64,000 nt of DNA from the NCBI GenBank assembly GCA_002077065.1, contig NAJO01000080.1:1-64000 (forward strand), written 5' to 3'. The number at the start of each line of letters is the position of its first letter. Within the stretch, counting starts at the first letter, position 1. The position numbers were made by a program, and so were the translations under genes. Below, piece by piece: positions 1 through 10,478 of the stretch. The stretch comes from Cryoendolithus antarcticus. Lineage: Eukaryota; Ascomycota; Dothideomycetes; Cladosporiales; Cladosporiaceae. The notes under the pieces were generated by a model. The model saw only the letters and a list, made by a program, of their open reading frames with translations. It made no database searches and was not told the origin of the DNA.

Positions 1-435
1 AGGGGGGTGAGCAGGGGAGAGGACATGGTGGCGCCGACCAGAGTGTTGTCTGGGATTTTGATCTTGTGGTACCGGTTGTGGGCATGGAGTGAGGTCCGCT
101 GTGCTCGGCTCAAAATGTCCAGCTCCCCCGAGATTCATGTCACCTCCATGACGCCAGCGATCTCGTCTCACGTGCTTCCACAGCCCTTACACGTTCATTT
201 GCGCATATTGCCACTCCTTCATAATCGCGTAGATATTTGGAGTAGTATACGGCTATGCTGATACCATAGCACTTCGCTCATCGTGCATTTCACGGCCTTT
301 TACAACCTGCCGCGCAGAATACCGCGGACGAGCGGAAGATGCTGCAGCGATAGCATCAAAGTGGGCCGGGTGGCCTTTACTTCTCTGGCAGAGCAAGGAC
401 GGTGCTATAGTACGTGGTGGACCGGGAAGGACAGT
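1..435. other. left window edge, no gene supported
   Basis: No reading frame here resembles a known protein. The frame of the downstream reductase stays open back to about position 283 but has no ATG before 436, so this stretch probably holds its promoter and 5' UTR. A short upstream exon cannot be excluded. Confidence 0.4.
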
Positions 436-1911
436 ATGGAGGCGAAGGAGGGGCATGATGGGAGTGCCGCCACGGACAGTCTTGAGCAGGTCCAGGACGG
501 AGATCTCGAGGCAGACGATCAGGATGAGGTCTTCAACAGCAAGACAATGCAGGACTCCTTCACAGCTATCGATCGCCAGTATGCTGCGCAGCCGGATGTT
601 CCGAGACGAGTGCATATACTGGGCACAGGAAGCATCGGAAAGCTGGTGGCGCATTCTCTACGAGGACTGCCAAATCCGCCACCAGTGACTCTACTGCTGC
701 ATCGAAAAATGCTGCTACGAGCTTGGGAGGCAGGGAAGCAGGAGATCACTATGCTGGACGATGGTGTGGAAGTCAAGCGCTCCGGCTTCGATGTCGAGCT
801 CATGCCATTGACTCGGCGGGAACACGGCGTAGACCTCAAAGACGGCCAGTCATCAGTCTACGACTTCGACACAGAAGCGAAACCGCACGAGATCGCCAAA
901 CAACTCTCCGCCGAACAAGCCCAACAGTCCAACTCGCCAACCCCCCAACCCACCGACGCCCTCTCCGAAGACGACGCCGCTCCCCCCTCCGCAGAGGCAG
1001 CAGAACCAATCCACAACCTCATTGTAATCCTCAAAGCGCCCACCACCCTCTCCGCCCTCCGCCGCCTGCGCCCCCGCCTCCTACCCACCTCAACAATCTG
1101 CCTCCTCCAAAACGGCATGGGCGTCATCGACACCCTGAACACGCACCTCTTCCCCGACCCTACGCAGCGCCCGAACTACATGCAAGGAATCATTACCCAC
1201 GGTGTAAATGTCCCTCCCGCGAAAGCGCGCATAGATCCTTTCTATGCTGTGCACGCGGGCCATGGCACGATAGCGTTAGGGTTGCTGCCGAGGGATGATT
1301 TGACGCCTGGTACGCCGAGGGGGGCGGCGAAGGGGGAGCCGGAGAATCCCGATATCTGGGCGCCGAGCTCGCGCTACCTGCTCCGCACGCTCACGCGCGC
1401 GCCGGTGCTGTGTGCAGTCGGCTTCACGCCTCTTGAGCTCCTGCAGCAACAGCTAGAGAAGCTGGCCGTGAACTCCGTCCTCAATCCCCTCACAGTACTG
1501 CTTGATGCCCGCAACGGCTCGATCCTGTATAACTTCGCGCTGACGCGGACAATGCGCCTCCTCCTCGCCGAGACCTCACTGATCCTCCGCTCTCTTCCCG
1601 AACTCCGCAACCTCCCCAACATCAACGCCCGCTTCTCCGCGGCGCGGCTCGAGACTCTCGTCGTCTCGGTGGCGAATCTGACGTCCGACAACATCTCCTC
1701 TATGCTCGCTGATGTGCGCGCGGGACGGCAGACGGAGGTGGAGTTCATTAACGGGTATATTGTTCGCAGGGGCGAGGAGCTGGGGATTAAGGCGGTTGTG
1801 AATTATGCGATTATGCAGGTTGTGCTTGGGAAGGGTATGATCGGGCAGAGGGAACGGAGGGAGGATGTTATGTTTGAGAAGGGGATGGATCCTAATGCTG
1901 CGGATCTATAG
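436..1911 (+). CDS. 2-dehydropantoate 2-reductase (ketopantoate reductase, ApbA/PanE-type)
   Basis: Encodes 491 aa without introns from the first in-frame ATG; the frame is open about 50 codons upstream but only from a GTG. The Rossmann motif GTGSIGKLVAHSL lies near residues 55-67, and the ApbA C-terminal helix motif KLAVNSVLNPLTVLLDARNG near residues 352-371 carries the Lys and Asn typical of the family. An insert of about 60 residues rich in Ala, Ser and Pro separates parts of the N-terminal domain, making the protein longer than bacterial PanE (about 300 aa) but normal for fungal members. The family reduces 2-dehydropantoate to pantoate with NADPH, a step toward pantothenate and CoA. Some fungal paralogues are mitochondrial and of uncertain substrate, so the exact substrate is inferred. 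It converges on the opsin gene. Confidence 0.85.
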   Translation: MEAKEGHDGSAATDSLEQVQDGDLEADDQDEVFNSKTMQDSFTAIDRQYAAQPDVPRRVHILGTGSIGKLVAHSLRGLPNPPPVTLLLHRKMLLRAWEAGKQEITMLDDGVEVKRSGFDVELMPLTRREHGVDLKDGQSSVYDFDTEAKPHEIAKQLSAEQAQQSNSPTPQPTDALSEDDAAPPSAEAAEPIHNLIVILKAPTTLSALRRLRPRLLPTSTICLLQNGMGVIDTLNTHLFPDPTQRPNYMQGIITHGVNVPPAKARIDPFYAVHAGHGTIALGLLPRDDLTPGTPRGAAKGEPENPDIWAPSSRYLLRTLTRAPVLCAVGFTPLELLQQQLEKLAVNSVLNPLTVLLDARNGSILYNFALTRTMRLLLAETSLILRSLPELRNLPNINARFSAARLETLVVSVANLTSDNISSMLADVRAGRQTEVEFINGYIVRRGEELGIKAVVNYAIMQVVLGKGMIGQRERREDVMFEKGMDPNAADL

Positions 1912-2773
1912 AAAGCGATTGGAGCTGTCTGTATGCGGCGTAGAGTGGTTGTGGATTCAATGTACATCTCCGTCGTGTGGGCTCCGTTCTATTTTCCAGA
2001 TGGGGCAGGAGGGATGGCATAAGCGTACTTTGAGAGTCGAGTTCGCCATCGTAGCAGACTTACACCCATCAATTTTTACCATCAGGCGATTCAGAGCCTC
2101 CTTCGTTCCTCACACCTCGATGCAGCATCTGAATGTGCTACATCATCGCGCGCCTCGCTGCCAGGTGCCAGTACTGCGTGATGCAAGATGTCCTGACTCC
2201 TGGGCGAGTTGAAGAACCTACCGAAGTGATGAAAGGTCGAGACCTTCGCAGCGGTCATATAGTCGATATCTGGGTCAAGTTGTGTAACTACCTAGATAGT
2301 CCATCGACAAATATGTGCTTCTTTCGGGTATTTGTGAGACCTGTCACAATTCAATCGCGGCATAGCTGGAAGTGGCGCGGTAAGACTGTAATCAACTGTG
2401 TGTGTAGCCTCAGAGAGAAGACAGAAGACAAGGAATGGCGGTTCGAGAAGTATGGGAGGCGGCCAGGCAGCGGAGGCCGAAGGGTAATCAGTGTGCTAAA
2501 ACTACGACGATGCGTATAATCAATATGCTGTAGATACTTTGAAGACTACAGGTGACAGAGACGTAAGATGAGAAATTTACTTGAGTAAGATGTTGCATTA
2601 CCGGCTATAAGCCCATTACCTATACACGCTTCCAAACCCGTCCCACTTTCGTAATCACATGGTGTGGTATCTTCGAGGAAAAGCAATCCAAGCCAGCAAA
2701 GTGCCGAGAAACCACACGGTCCTCCAGCCTCATGCCACTACACCTCCAATATTCCATTCAACGCGCACCAGAT
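1912..2773. other. convergent intergenic region
   Basis: This 862-nt stretch lies between the stop of the reductase and the stop of the opsin. Only short non-homologous frames are present. It should hold the two 3' UTRs; nothing else was recognised. Confidence 0.5.
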
Positions 2774-3791
2774 CTAGACGGTCTGTGTCGCAGGGGTGGC
2801 GGTGGTCTCGTTGACGACACCACCGTTGGTGTTAACGGAGCCGGCACCGTGCTTGCCGTTGAACTGAGCGTCCTTCTCATCGTAGTCGTGGATGTGAAGG
2901 CCGAGAGCCGCGGGATCGATGTTGCGGTGGCCCCACTGGAAGTTTGTTAGCATGTGTCGGGGTCATGTTTCCAGGTGACCAAGTCAACTTACGATAAGCA
3001 GAGCACCAAAGACGGGCTTAGCCATCACATCAAGAACACCGTAGAACACAGCCTCGCTGTCTGGTGCAATGACATTGCCGCCCTCAGATACACCCCAAGC
3101 AATGGGGTACAAACACCACAGGAGCGCAGTCCACGAGCCGCAAATAAGGAATGTGCGGCCGATATCGCGACCCATGGCATTAGCGTGGAGGCGCGCCTCC
3201 CAAACGAGGACGTACACGATGAATGCAAGTGCCATGCAGCCGAAGGCAAAGTATCCCCACTTGTAGCTCGTGCGGACGAGAGCGCCAGCCAGACCAGTAA
3301 CAATCATAATCTCGTCGATGAGAATGGTGTACATGATCGTGGGCCATGGCAACCCGGCGGTGAGGAGCAAATCCATGAGCAGGAGAGGTGTGGTGATGAC
3401 CCAATCGATGTAGCGCACGTAAAAGATCTCGCGGTAGAGACCGAACACCTTCGGGTCGCTGCGCTGAAACTCAACCGCGATGCCGGTCCAGCCAAGGCCG
3501 GAGGCCATGGAAAAGTATGCGATCGAGGCAACCATGGTGATAGCGGCTGTGATGTAGTGGAAGATGCGATGTTGGCGGGGCTTGGTGTACGCCATGCCTG
3601 CGAAGACGATCGTGGACACCATCATGATTGCGGTAACCGCCCAGTACCAGTCTGAACCATGGGTCGTGATCTTAATGCCTGCGTGGGCATTGTTGACGGC
3701 GTCATCTAGGAAGCAGATTAGCTTGAGATCCAGTGATAGCTTATCATTAGGTGATCGTACTGTTGACGTTGAGTGCATTGTTGCCCGGCAT
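2774..3791 (-). CDS. carO: microbial (type I) rhodopsin, CarO/LR-like, proton-pump residue set
   Basis: Three exons: 3791-3761, 3705-2993 and 2935-2774 (introns of 55 and 57 nt, GTACGA..TAG and GTAAGT..CAG, the second with a TGCTAAC branch site); 301 aa. The first exon is only 31 nt and yields MPGNNALNVN, resembling other fungal opsin N-termini. Seven helices are evident. The helix C motif RYIDWVITTPLLLMD places Asp111, Thr115 and Asp122 at the positions of bacteriorhodopsin Asp85, Thr89 and Asp96. Asp236 and Lys240 in DVMAKPVFG correspond to Asp212 and the retinal Schiff-base Lys216. The conserved WGHRNIDPAALGLH tail begins exon 3. The D/T/D set is that of outward proton pumps such as Leptosphaeria rhodopsin and CarO, in contrast to Neurospora NOP-1. 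It sits in the plasma membrane in known cases. It lies beside the three genes that make retinal. Confidence 0.93.
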
Positions 3792-5483
3792 CTTGACTTG
3801 ATCTGCACTACTGGCAATGCGTCTGCTACGAGATACTTGATGGGACGAGGAATTTGAAAGTCAAGAAACACTTGTAGATGCTGAGGAGAACAAAGAAATG
3901 GCTGGGCGCGAGGGACTTTTGATGCACATTCCTCGCCGTTACCGCACAGAGCTTTCGCGGCAAGAGCGTGCTGGAACACCACGGCATGACGTCGTGTCTA
4001 CGGTGAAAGACATCGCGCCTCCATGCAATCTCGTCAAGGTCTCACGATGGGTGTGTGCATCACCAGATGACGGCAATCAGTGCCGGCGCAAGCTATGACC
4101 AGTGCCAATTTACGATCTTCGTCGAAGATCAAGCAGAACCAAGCCTTTCGCCCCTCTGATAGAGCTCTTCTTGCTGGCGGCTCGAGCATGATTGGCCATG
4201 TCGGACGTGCTGGCCGACGCGAGAGGAGCAGCAGCATGATCGACGATGAGGTCAGCCATGCACGTCGATGTCAACGCCGACTGATCCTGCGCGCCACCCG
4301 ATGTCAGCTCCACTCTGCTGCCAGATAGAACCAGCACTAGGAAGCTTAATCTGACTGCAAACGCCCATCTCCGCCTCTCTGTCCGATCTGCCAACTTCCG
4401 CCGTGGCCCTGGTTCGCTTCTTGTTTCATCAACGGCGTCAACGCGGCCGGCCCACGGCATCGCCATCGTCCATGTCAAGGCACAGGTATGCCCCACAGCC
4501 AAAGCTTGGTTTGACGAGATTGCTGTTCACGCGCTGGCGTGCAGCTGCTGGGTTGTCAGCAAGGAATCACGCGCGCGTGCGGGCACTGCAATCATTCGTC
4601 TGTTGGGCAGTACGTATCGCTGCATCGCCTGGGGGCTCGTGTGACAACAACCGGTGTGACATGAATAGCGCAGCACACAGTGATTCGCCTCCGCAATCAA
4701 CGCCAGCAACTACTGGATCGAGGCTCAAGATCGGGAGATCGTCTTCGGCAGCCTCTCCGGCAGGCGCCGTCATTCCCGCCGCAGAGTTTGTGACTTGACC
4801 TCCAACGTCACACCACCGGCCTCCTCACTATTCAGCATTGCCTCGATCGCCATGTAGCCATGCTTTGTGCTATAGTGCAGAACAACTCGACTTCTTCAGC
4901 AGTTCCGTCGTCGCCATGTAGCCATACATCACTTCGGACGTGACTGCGTGCCGTCTTCAGCATCTCCGGCTGGGCTTCGCAGTGCACGGTAGCTAGAACC
5001 CCCGCCGACAGCGGAGGCGTGAAGTGATTGCCATCAACAAAGCGCATGTGCACCTCTAAGTTTTCGATCCGGCGTGAGCCGAGAGGACAATTTTGTTATA
5101 GCTGGTGTGCTCGGTGGGAGGTCGGCTTTGTCGCGGAGCGAGGTGCGTTTTCTTCGCGAGGTAAGCTTATGGATTTTCATACCTCGACATATGGCCACAA
5201 CGTTGCAGTCTTCACGTGGCGGTGGTCAAGGCTGGTAGTCATTGATTCATGACATAACACAGGTGGTAACATACTCGAGCACGGTTCAAGGAGGCCAAAC
5301 TAGTCATATGCTCCAATGACCGTGGATTCGTTCGGGCGCTCCACGCCGTCGCTGTGCTCTTGCAATCGAAAGAAGCTGGCACTCAGCGGTGTTGGTGATT
5401 CGTTCCCGATAGTGCGGAGCATCTTGGTACATAGACATTTGGGCTCGACAGACACAGTATATACAACCCCTCCCCCCATCCTT
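3792..5483. other. opsin upstream region
   Basis: A 1.69-kb stretch between the opsin start and the phytoene desaturase stop. Several frames of 70-137 codons exist on both strands but none looks like a conserved protein and none splices convincingly. It should contain the opsin promoter. A 14-bp direct repeat (cgccatgtagccat) occurs twice about 65 nt apart near 4850 and 4914; its meaning is unknown. Confidence 0.45.
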
Positions 5484-7331
5484 TCACAAACTCCCCAACA
5501 ACACCATCACAAGAATCACCATCACTATCCCCCCCGCCAGCCACCAATTCCAATCCGGCTTCTCTACCGTATCCAACTTAGCATTCTTCACCACTTTCCC
5601 ACTCACCCCAGTACTCCACGGCACATCATCCCCCTCATCCCCCAGCACCTGCTCAGCCACAAGCTTCGCCCCAGCAAGCACAATAGGCACTCCCGTCCCG
5701 GGATGCGCACTCGCGCCAACGAAATATAGTCCTTTCACGTCTCTGCTCTCGCCCCTGAAACAGTCCACAATGACCTGCACGATCCGCTCCAGCACCCCTG
5801 AGCCCAGCTTGCCGTCGACCCAGTGCGCCTTTCGGGCTCGCGTGCTGGGCCGGAAGGCGAGGACGTTGAAAAAGGAGTGACTGAGACCGAGAATCGCCCC
5901 CTTGTCGAGATTGAAAGTCGAGCGCCAGGTATGCGGTGAGTTGGAGATTTCGTTTATGATGAGAGGGGCCAGATCTGCGCCGGTGCGAGCTTTGATTGTT
6001 TCGAGGATTGTGTTCCGCGCAAGGGCGATCATGGCGGGCCAATCTTGTGGGTCTTGCGAGGATTCGAGTCCGGGCTGCGAGGAAGGTGGGGCGGACTTGA
6101 TGCTCCCGTTCGCGTGGCCGTTCGGGGAGCCGTTAAGGTGCGTGGGTGAAGATGTCGCGGGATTGTCGAGGAGATGGCCCACGGGTACGAGGACGACGAC
6201 GCTCTCGCAGCCCTCAGGCGCGGCGGAGGGGTCCACGCGACTGGGGACGTTGACGTAGAAGCTCGGCTGGTCGGGGATGAGGTGTTTCTTGAAGATACTG
6301 TCGAAGCTCTCCTTGTAGTCCTCTGCCAGGAAAATATTATGCGCTTGCAGCTCTGGAACTTTGCCGTTGAGTGCCCAGTAGAAGGATATACTCGAACAGC
6401 TGCCTTCGCGCTTCTTGAGCGCGGCGCTGTAACTGCTCTCCGGTAGCAGCTCAGTGTAAGCGTAGACCAGGTCCGAGTTGTTCACCACCACATCCGCCTC
6501 CACCACCTCTCCACACTCAAGCACGACGCCTCTTGCCCGACCTCCCGGCCCATCAACCACTATCCTCTTCACACCCGTACTCAGACGATACACCACCCCC
6601 ATCCTGTCCCCCACCTCCACAAGCGCCCTAACAACCCTATGGAACCCCCCAATCGGATACCAGATCCCCTCCGCCAACTCCGTATACTGCAACAAGCTGT
6701 ACGTCCCGGGAGCATCGAAAGGACTCATACCCATATACATGCTCCCAAAAGTAAACACCCGCCTCATCCGCTCAGTCCAGAAGTACTGGCTCGCCCTGCT
6801 CCAGATCGAAACGAAAGGATGGAGATCGAGGATGCGGCTGAGGAACGACCAGCGCAGCATAGAGAGCAGCGTCGTGAAGTTCCGGAGTAGTACGTGCTCG
6901 ACTGCGAGTTCGTAGTGCCGGTGCGATTCGCCGAGGAATTGGAGGTAGCGTTCATACCCGTCCTTGCCCTCCCATTTCTCGACCTCGTGTTTCATCACCG
7001 CTAAGTCAGAGCTCATCTGTACTCTCTCCCCGTCTTGGAACCAGATGTTGTAATTCGGCTCGCATTTCACCAACTCCACGCCCTCTGCCTCGAGTGTCGT
7101 GCCCAGCTCGCGGAACGTCTGCTTGAACAGCTCCGGCAGCAGAAGGAGCGATGGTCCTTGATCAAAACGATATCCCTCATAATGCAATAGACTGCAGCGA
7201 CCTCCCGTGAAATCGTTCTTCTCGAGGACAGTGACGTTGTATCCGGCTTTTGCCAGGCGCGCGGCGGTGGCTACGCCGCCGACGCCTGCGCCGATGACTA
7301 CGGCGGTTTTCTGGCGAGACTTCTCTGCCAT
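5484..7331 (-). CDS. carB: phytoene desaturase (CarB/AL-1, CrtI-type)
   Basis: Encodes 615 aa in one exon from ATG at 7331. The N-terminus has the FAD-binding dinucleotide fold VIGAGVGGVATAARLAKAGY (residues about 12-31) followed by VLEKN and GGRCSLL. The family GTGVPIVLAGAK motif lies near residue 550. The last 20 residues form a hydrophobic membrane anchor, as in other fungal CarB proteins. Known function: sequential desaturation of phytoene to lycopene and, in fungi, 3,4-didehydrolycopene, on endoplasmic reticulum or lipid-associated membranes. Size matches fungal homologues (about 595-621 aa). It lies between the opsin and the cleavage oxygenase on the same strand, with 282 nt to the latter. 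In Fusarium the orthologue is light-induced with its cluster mates; co-regulation here is inferred. Confidence 0.96.
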   Translation of the reverse strand: MAEKSRQKTAVVIGAGVGGVATAARLAKAGYNVTVLEKNDFTGGRCSLLHYEGYRFDQGPSLLLLPELFKQTFRELGTTLEAEGVELVKCEPNYNIWFQDGERVQMSSDLAVMKHEVEKWEGKDGYERYLQFLGESHRHYELAVEHVLLRNFTTLLSMLRWSFLSRILDLHPFVSIWSRASQYFWTERMRRVFTFGSMYMGMSPFDAPGTYSLLQYTELAEGIWYPIGGFHRVVRALVEVGDRMGVVYRLSTGVKRIVVDGPGGRARGVVLECGEVVEADVVVNNSDLVYAYTELLPESSYSAALKKREGSCSSISFYWALNGKVPELQAHNIFLAEDYKESFDSIFKKHLIPDQPSFYVNVPSRVDPSAAPEGCESVVVLVPVGHLLDNPATSSPTHLNGSPNGHANGSIKSAPPSSQPGLESSQDPQDWPAMIALARNTILETIKARTGADLAPLIINEISNSPHTWRSTFNLDKGAILGLSHSFFNVLAFRPSTRARKAHWVDGKLGSGVLERIVQVIVDCFRGESRDVKGLYFVGASAHPGTGVPIVLAGAKLVAEQVLGDEGDDVPWSTGVSGKVVKNAKLDTVEKPDWNWWLAGGIVMVILVMVLLGSL

Positions 7332-7613
7332 CGTAAGGGCGAATATGTGTGCGTGGAATTGAAGATCGCCATGTTGAGAAAGATGAGGTTGTTGACTTTC
7401 ACATGCAAGTCGAGACGGGAGCTTGGGGCGCCGAGGCCGTACGCGAGCAAGATCGTTGACAGCTACATATGCGGCGGTCAGATATGTCGGTCTAACAGGT
7501 GGGATTCGAAAGGACGATGAGAGTCTGCAGCGATAGGTAGATGCGATATTGTGTGTATGTTCACATTAATGAGTATTTCGTATGTACAGATCCCCAGCGC
7601 TATCAATGCCTCA

Positions 7614-9758
7614 TTATGCCAGGAACTTCTCAATCGAGTCCCGGATGCCCATCCAAACACCACCTTGCTTCTCTTCCAACACCTTCTCCACACTCCTCAC
7701 TCTCTCCACGCTCCTCTGTCCCCTCACCTGCTCGCCCGTAAACCAACCCCCATGCAGTCCGTACGGTACACGCTGCGGGAGTCTTACCTGCGCCATGACC
7801 GTCCGCATATCCCGGGCATCGACAACCCATAACTCGCTCCTCGCCCTCGCCTCGCCCTCATCAAGCGGCGCATCACCAGTAAGCGTCAACTGTGCCTCAT
7901 CGAAAGCGTAGAAAAGCAGAAACCCATCATCCTCACTCCGCTTAGTAGCAGCAGGCACGAACCTGGGCTCTTGCGCGAACCAGCCGTCGGGCATCTGGAA
8001 GACGCGGATCGGATCTGCCGGGTCATTGGAAGTTATCACATCCGCCATTGGCCGCGGATCAACGACGCCAGAGACGCTGCGGGGTGGATTCGCGCGACCG
8101 CGGGCGATGAGTGTGGTGACGTCTACTTTCACGAGGATGTCGATTTTCGTTGCTTTGCCGAGGGCGGAGCCGAAGGATGTCGTGGAGGTGGAGCAGCCAT
8201 AGACGTATTTTGCTTCGCTCATCTCGAGGTCCGGATGCACGGAGGGGAATTCGAAGGGGATGGAGGCGAGGGCCCATTGGTGTGTTATTTGGGAGGTGGA
8301 GAGGTCAAAGTGATAGTAGTAGAGGCGGCATTGGTCTTCGTCGAAGTGATCTTCTTCATCGCTATTGTCGTTCTCTAACGAGGAGACCTCGCTGAAGGTG
8401 ACATGAAGCAGGGCCTCCTTCTCTTCTTCTGTAGATTCGACGCGGCCGTGGCGTTCGTAGACCGAGGCTTCGGTGTCGAGATTGTACTTTGAGAAGAAGG
8501 ACATGCGTTTCTTTGGCAAGGCGTCCGTACTGGTCTTCTTAGGTGGTGCTGGTGGTGCAATGTTGCCCGTGGCGAAGATCATAGTTGCTGAGGTGAGTCG
8601 ACAGGCGAGCATGTTAACCGCAGTCGTGTTGCCACTGGCATCGACAACATCCCACGAGTTGGCAGTGTGAAAGATACAGCAGGCGTCGGTCTCGAACCAG
8701 GTTGCTTTCTCGGGCTCTCGTCGAGGAAAGACACCGAATCGTGAGGGCTTGCTTGAGTCGTAGCTGACTGGCGGCTTGCCTTGGAGCTGGAGTAGCGGAT
8801 CTAGCGATAATGGCAAGTCCATGATGATGGTGTGTGACGACGACACACCAAAGTCGTGCATCATTCGAGCCCCTCGTACGCCAGGCACAGCCGCGTTGAG
8901 CACCTTCTGCATTGGCGCGCCTGCTTGGTCTGTCGTCTTACTCTGCGGCACAATCGAGTACTGCACATACGGCGGCGCAAAGCTGGCGTGAAACATGAGC
9001 ATCTCCTTGCTCTTCGGATCAAGCTTCGGATGTGCTGTAGTCCACTCCCGCATAAAGCTGATCAATCCGCTGCCTTCACCGAGCACACGCTCATTCTCTG
9101 TCGACTGTGCATTCCCTGGCTCGCCCTCTGCAGCGGCGCCATCATACCAGCCCACTGTCTCCAAGCCAGGGAGCTGTATCCGTAGTGGCGGTCCACTCTC
9201 ACATAATGCCAACGCTCGTCCATCATGGTACACGATATTCGTATTCGCCCCACTGATCTTTTTGATCTTCTGCTTCGAGCCGGGAAGATGCGACAATATG
9301 ACCAGCAATATCGTCCGCAGAATCCGTAGTGTCACCCAGAAGAAGCTCGACAAAGGGTTGACCAAAGTAGCTATACTGGGTAGTATAGGCACCTTCAATC
9401 GTTTCGACCCGATGGAGCTCAAGTACACGTCTGTGAGGATGTACTGGTTGACGAACTCGGGACGTATGCTGCCTGTCGTATCGTCCTTCCGGAACAAGAC
9501 TCCAGCCAGCATACCATCGCCATCGAACCAGTGTGCATCACGGCCTAGATCGCTGTTCGAGACCGGATTGCTGCCATTGCGAACATATTCGCCATCTGCC
9601 AGCTCCTCCGGGATGGTGCCGACGTATGTGCATGGCGTGAGAGGGATAGTCTTCTCGATGGGCGCGAAATTGCCCGTGAGATACGGATGTCGTGGTTGTG
9701 GTGTAGGCAGTATGTTGTCGCTGCCACCTCGCTTGCGTTTCTGGCCTGCTACGACCAT
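7614..9758 (-). CDS. carX: carotenoid cleavage oxygenase, CarX-type (retinal-forming)
   Basis: Encodes 714 aa in one exon from ATG at 9758. The N-terminal stretch RHPYLTGNFAPI, then YVRNGSNPVSN and AHWFDGDGML, is typical of fungal CarX. The expected iron-binding histidines can be seen in contexts such as MMHDFGVSS and in the AHWFDGDGM region, though exact assignment needs an alignment. Family role: non-haem iron dioxygenase that splits beta-carotene (and torulene precursors) at the central 15,15' bond to give retinal. The length is slightly above Fusarium CarX (about 700 aa). An acidic insert (EENDNSDEED-like, residues about 465-477) interrupts the second half. The alternative assignment, CarT/CAO-2 (torulene cleavage to the neurosporaxanthin precursor), is less likely because of linkage to carB, carRA and an opsin and the close N-terminal match. 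Confidence 0.93.
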   Translation of the reverse strand: MVVAGQKRKRGGSDNILPTPQPRHPYLTGNFAPIEKTIPLTPCTYVGTIPEELADGEYVRNGSNPVSNSDLGRDAHWFDGDGMLAGVLFRKDDTTGSIRPEFVNQYILTDVYLSSIGSKRLKVPILPSIATLVNPLSSFFWVTLRILRTILLVILSHLPGSKQKIKKISGANTNIVYHDGRALALCESGPPLRIQLPGLETVGWYDGAAAEGEPGNAQSTENERVLGEGSGLISFMREWTTAHPKLDPKSKEMLMFHASFAPPYVQYSIVPQSKTTDQAGAPMQKVLNAAVPGVRGARMMHDFGVSSSHTIIMDLPLSLDPLLQLQGKPPVSYDSSKPSRFGVFPRREPEKATWFETDACCIFHTANSWDVVDASGNTTAVNMLACRLTSATMIFATGNIAPPAPPKKTSTDALPKKRMSFFSKYNLDTEASVYERHGRVESTEEEKEALLHVTFSEVSSLENDNSDEEDHFDEDQCRLYYYHFDLSTSQITHQWALASIPFEFPSVHPDLEMSEAKYVYGCSTSTTSFGSALGKATKIDILVKVDVTTLIARGRANPPRSVSGVVDPRPMADVITSNDPADPIRVFQMPDGWFAQEPRFVPAATKRSEDDGFLLFYAFDEAQLTLTGDAPLDEGEARARSELWVVDARDMRTVMAQVRLPQRVPYGLHGGWFTGEQVRGQRSVERVRSVEKVLEEKQGGVWMGIRDSIEKFLA

Positions 9759-10478
9759 GTCCGCTGTCTCTAGCTGTAGCGGAGCTATAATATGAGGACA
9801 ACAGCAGCGTCAACACAAGACGGCCATTGATGAACGTCTCGCAACTCCAGCATTGTGATGTCGCCCCTCTGGTAGACTAGATGGCGAGCATGCACTCCTC
9901 TCTCAATCTCCACTTTCACATGTCCACAGACACAGACCGTGCCTCGCTGTGATCCGGATGAAGCGCGTCCCCGCTTTCACGCCGCTTGATCAAAGCTCGT
10001 TTAACGCCCGTCGCCTGCCAACCTCGATCTGCAGGGGCACGATCGAGAGCTCCTGATGTCATTCATCACTGAGCTGCCAGAAGTTGATGCAAGTCTCGCG
10101 TCAGTCGCACCTTCTGTCCTCCATGACCCCCGCTCGATTCACTTCCGCCACGTGATCCATCGGAGAAATCTCGTCTGCGTCGCCACGGGCCGGGCCAAGC
10201 CATGCGCTGCAGGACTCCTCGCAGACGCTTTCCAGCTTTGGCGTTGCTGGGCGGATCTCAACAAGCTCCAGTCGCCGCGGCCTCGTGGCAGACTCGTGGG
10301 AGCGGTCCAACAACTCTCTTTGCGAACACAGTATCCGAATTTGATTGTTCGTCGTTCCGCCAGCACATAATGTATATTACCGCATGACGTGCAATGCACA
10401 CCAAAAGCGACTGCTTGCGAGCGAACGACCACCACCACACTCATTGACCGCGATCAAGCGGGGTCGCACACGAAGACC
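9759..10478. promoter_or_regulatory. divergent promoter between carX and carRA
   Basis: The 720 nt separating two head-to-head carotenoid genes must carry both promoters. It contains no convincing ORF. Two CGATC pentamers occur at 10025-10029 and 10040-10044. White-collar light-response elements in Neurospora contain spaced GAT/CGAT units, so these could be functional, but they do not match the strict consensus and may be chance. Confidence 0.5.

Noticed and set aside
253..654. 133-codon minus-strand frame at the left end
   Set aside because: It overlaps the ketopantoate reductase start in antisense and shows no conserved feature.
2954..3655. 233-codon plus-strand frame
   Set aside because: Antisense shadow of the opsin coding exon, with no domain of its own.
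8995..9795. 266-codon plus-strand frame
   Set aside because: Antisense to the carotenoid oxygenase; its composition reflects codon bias of the real gene.
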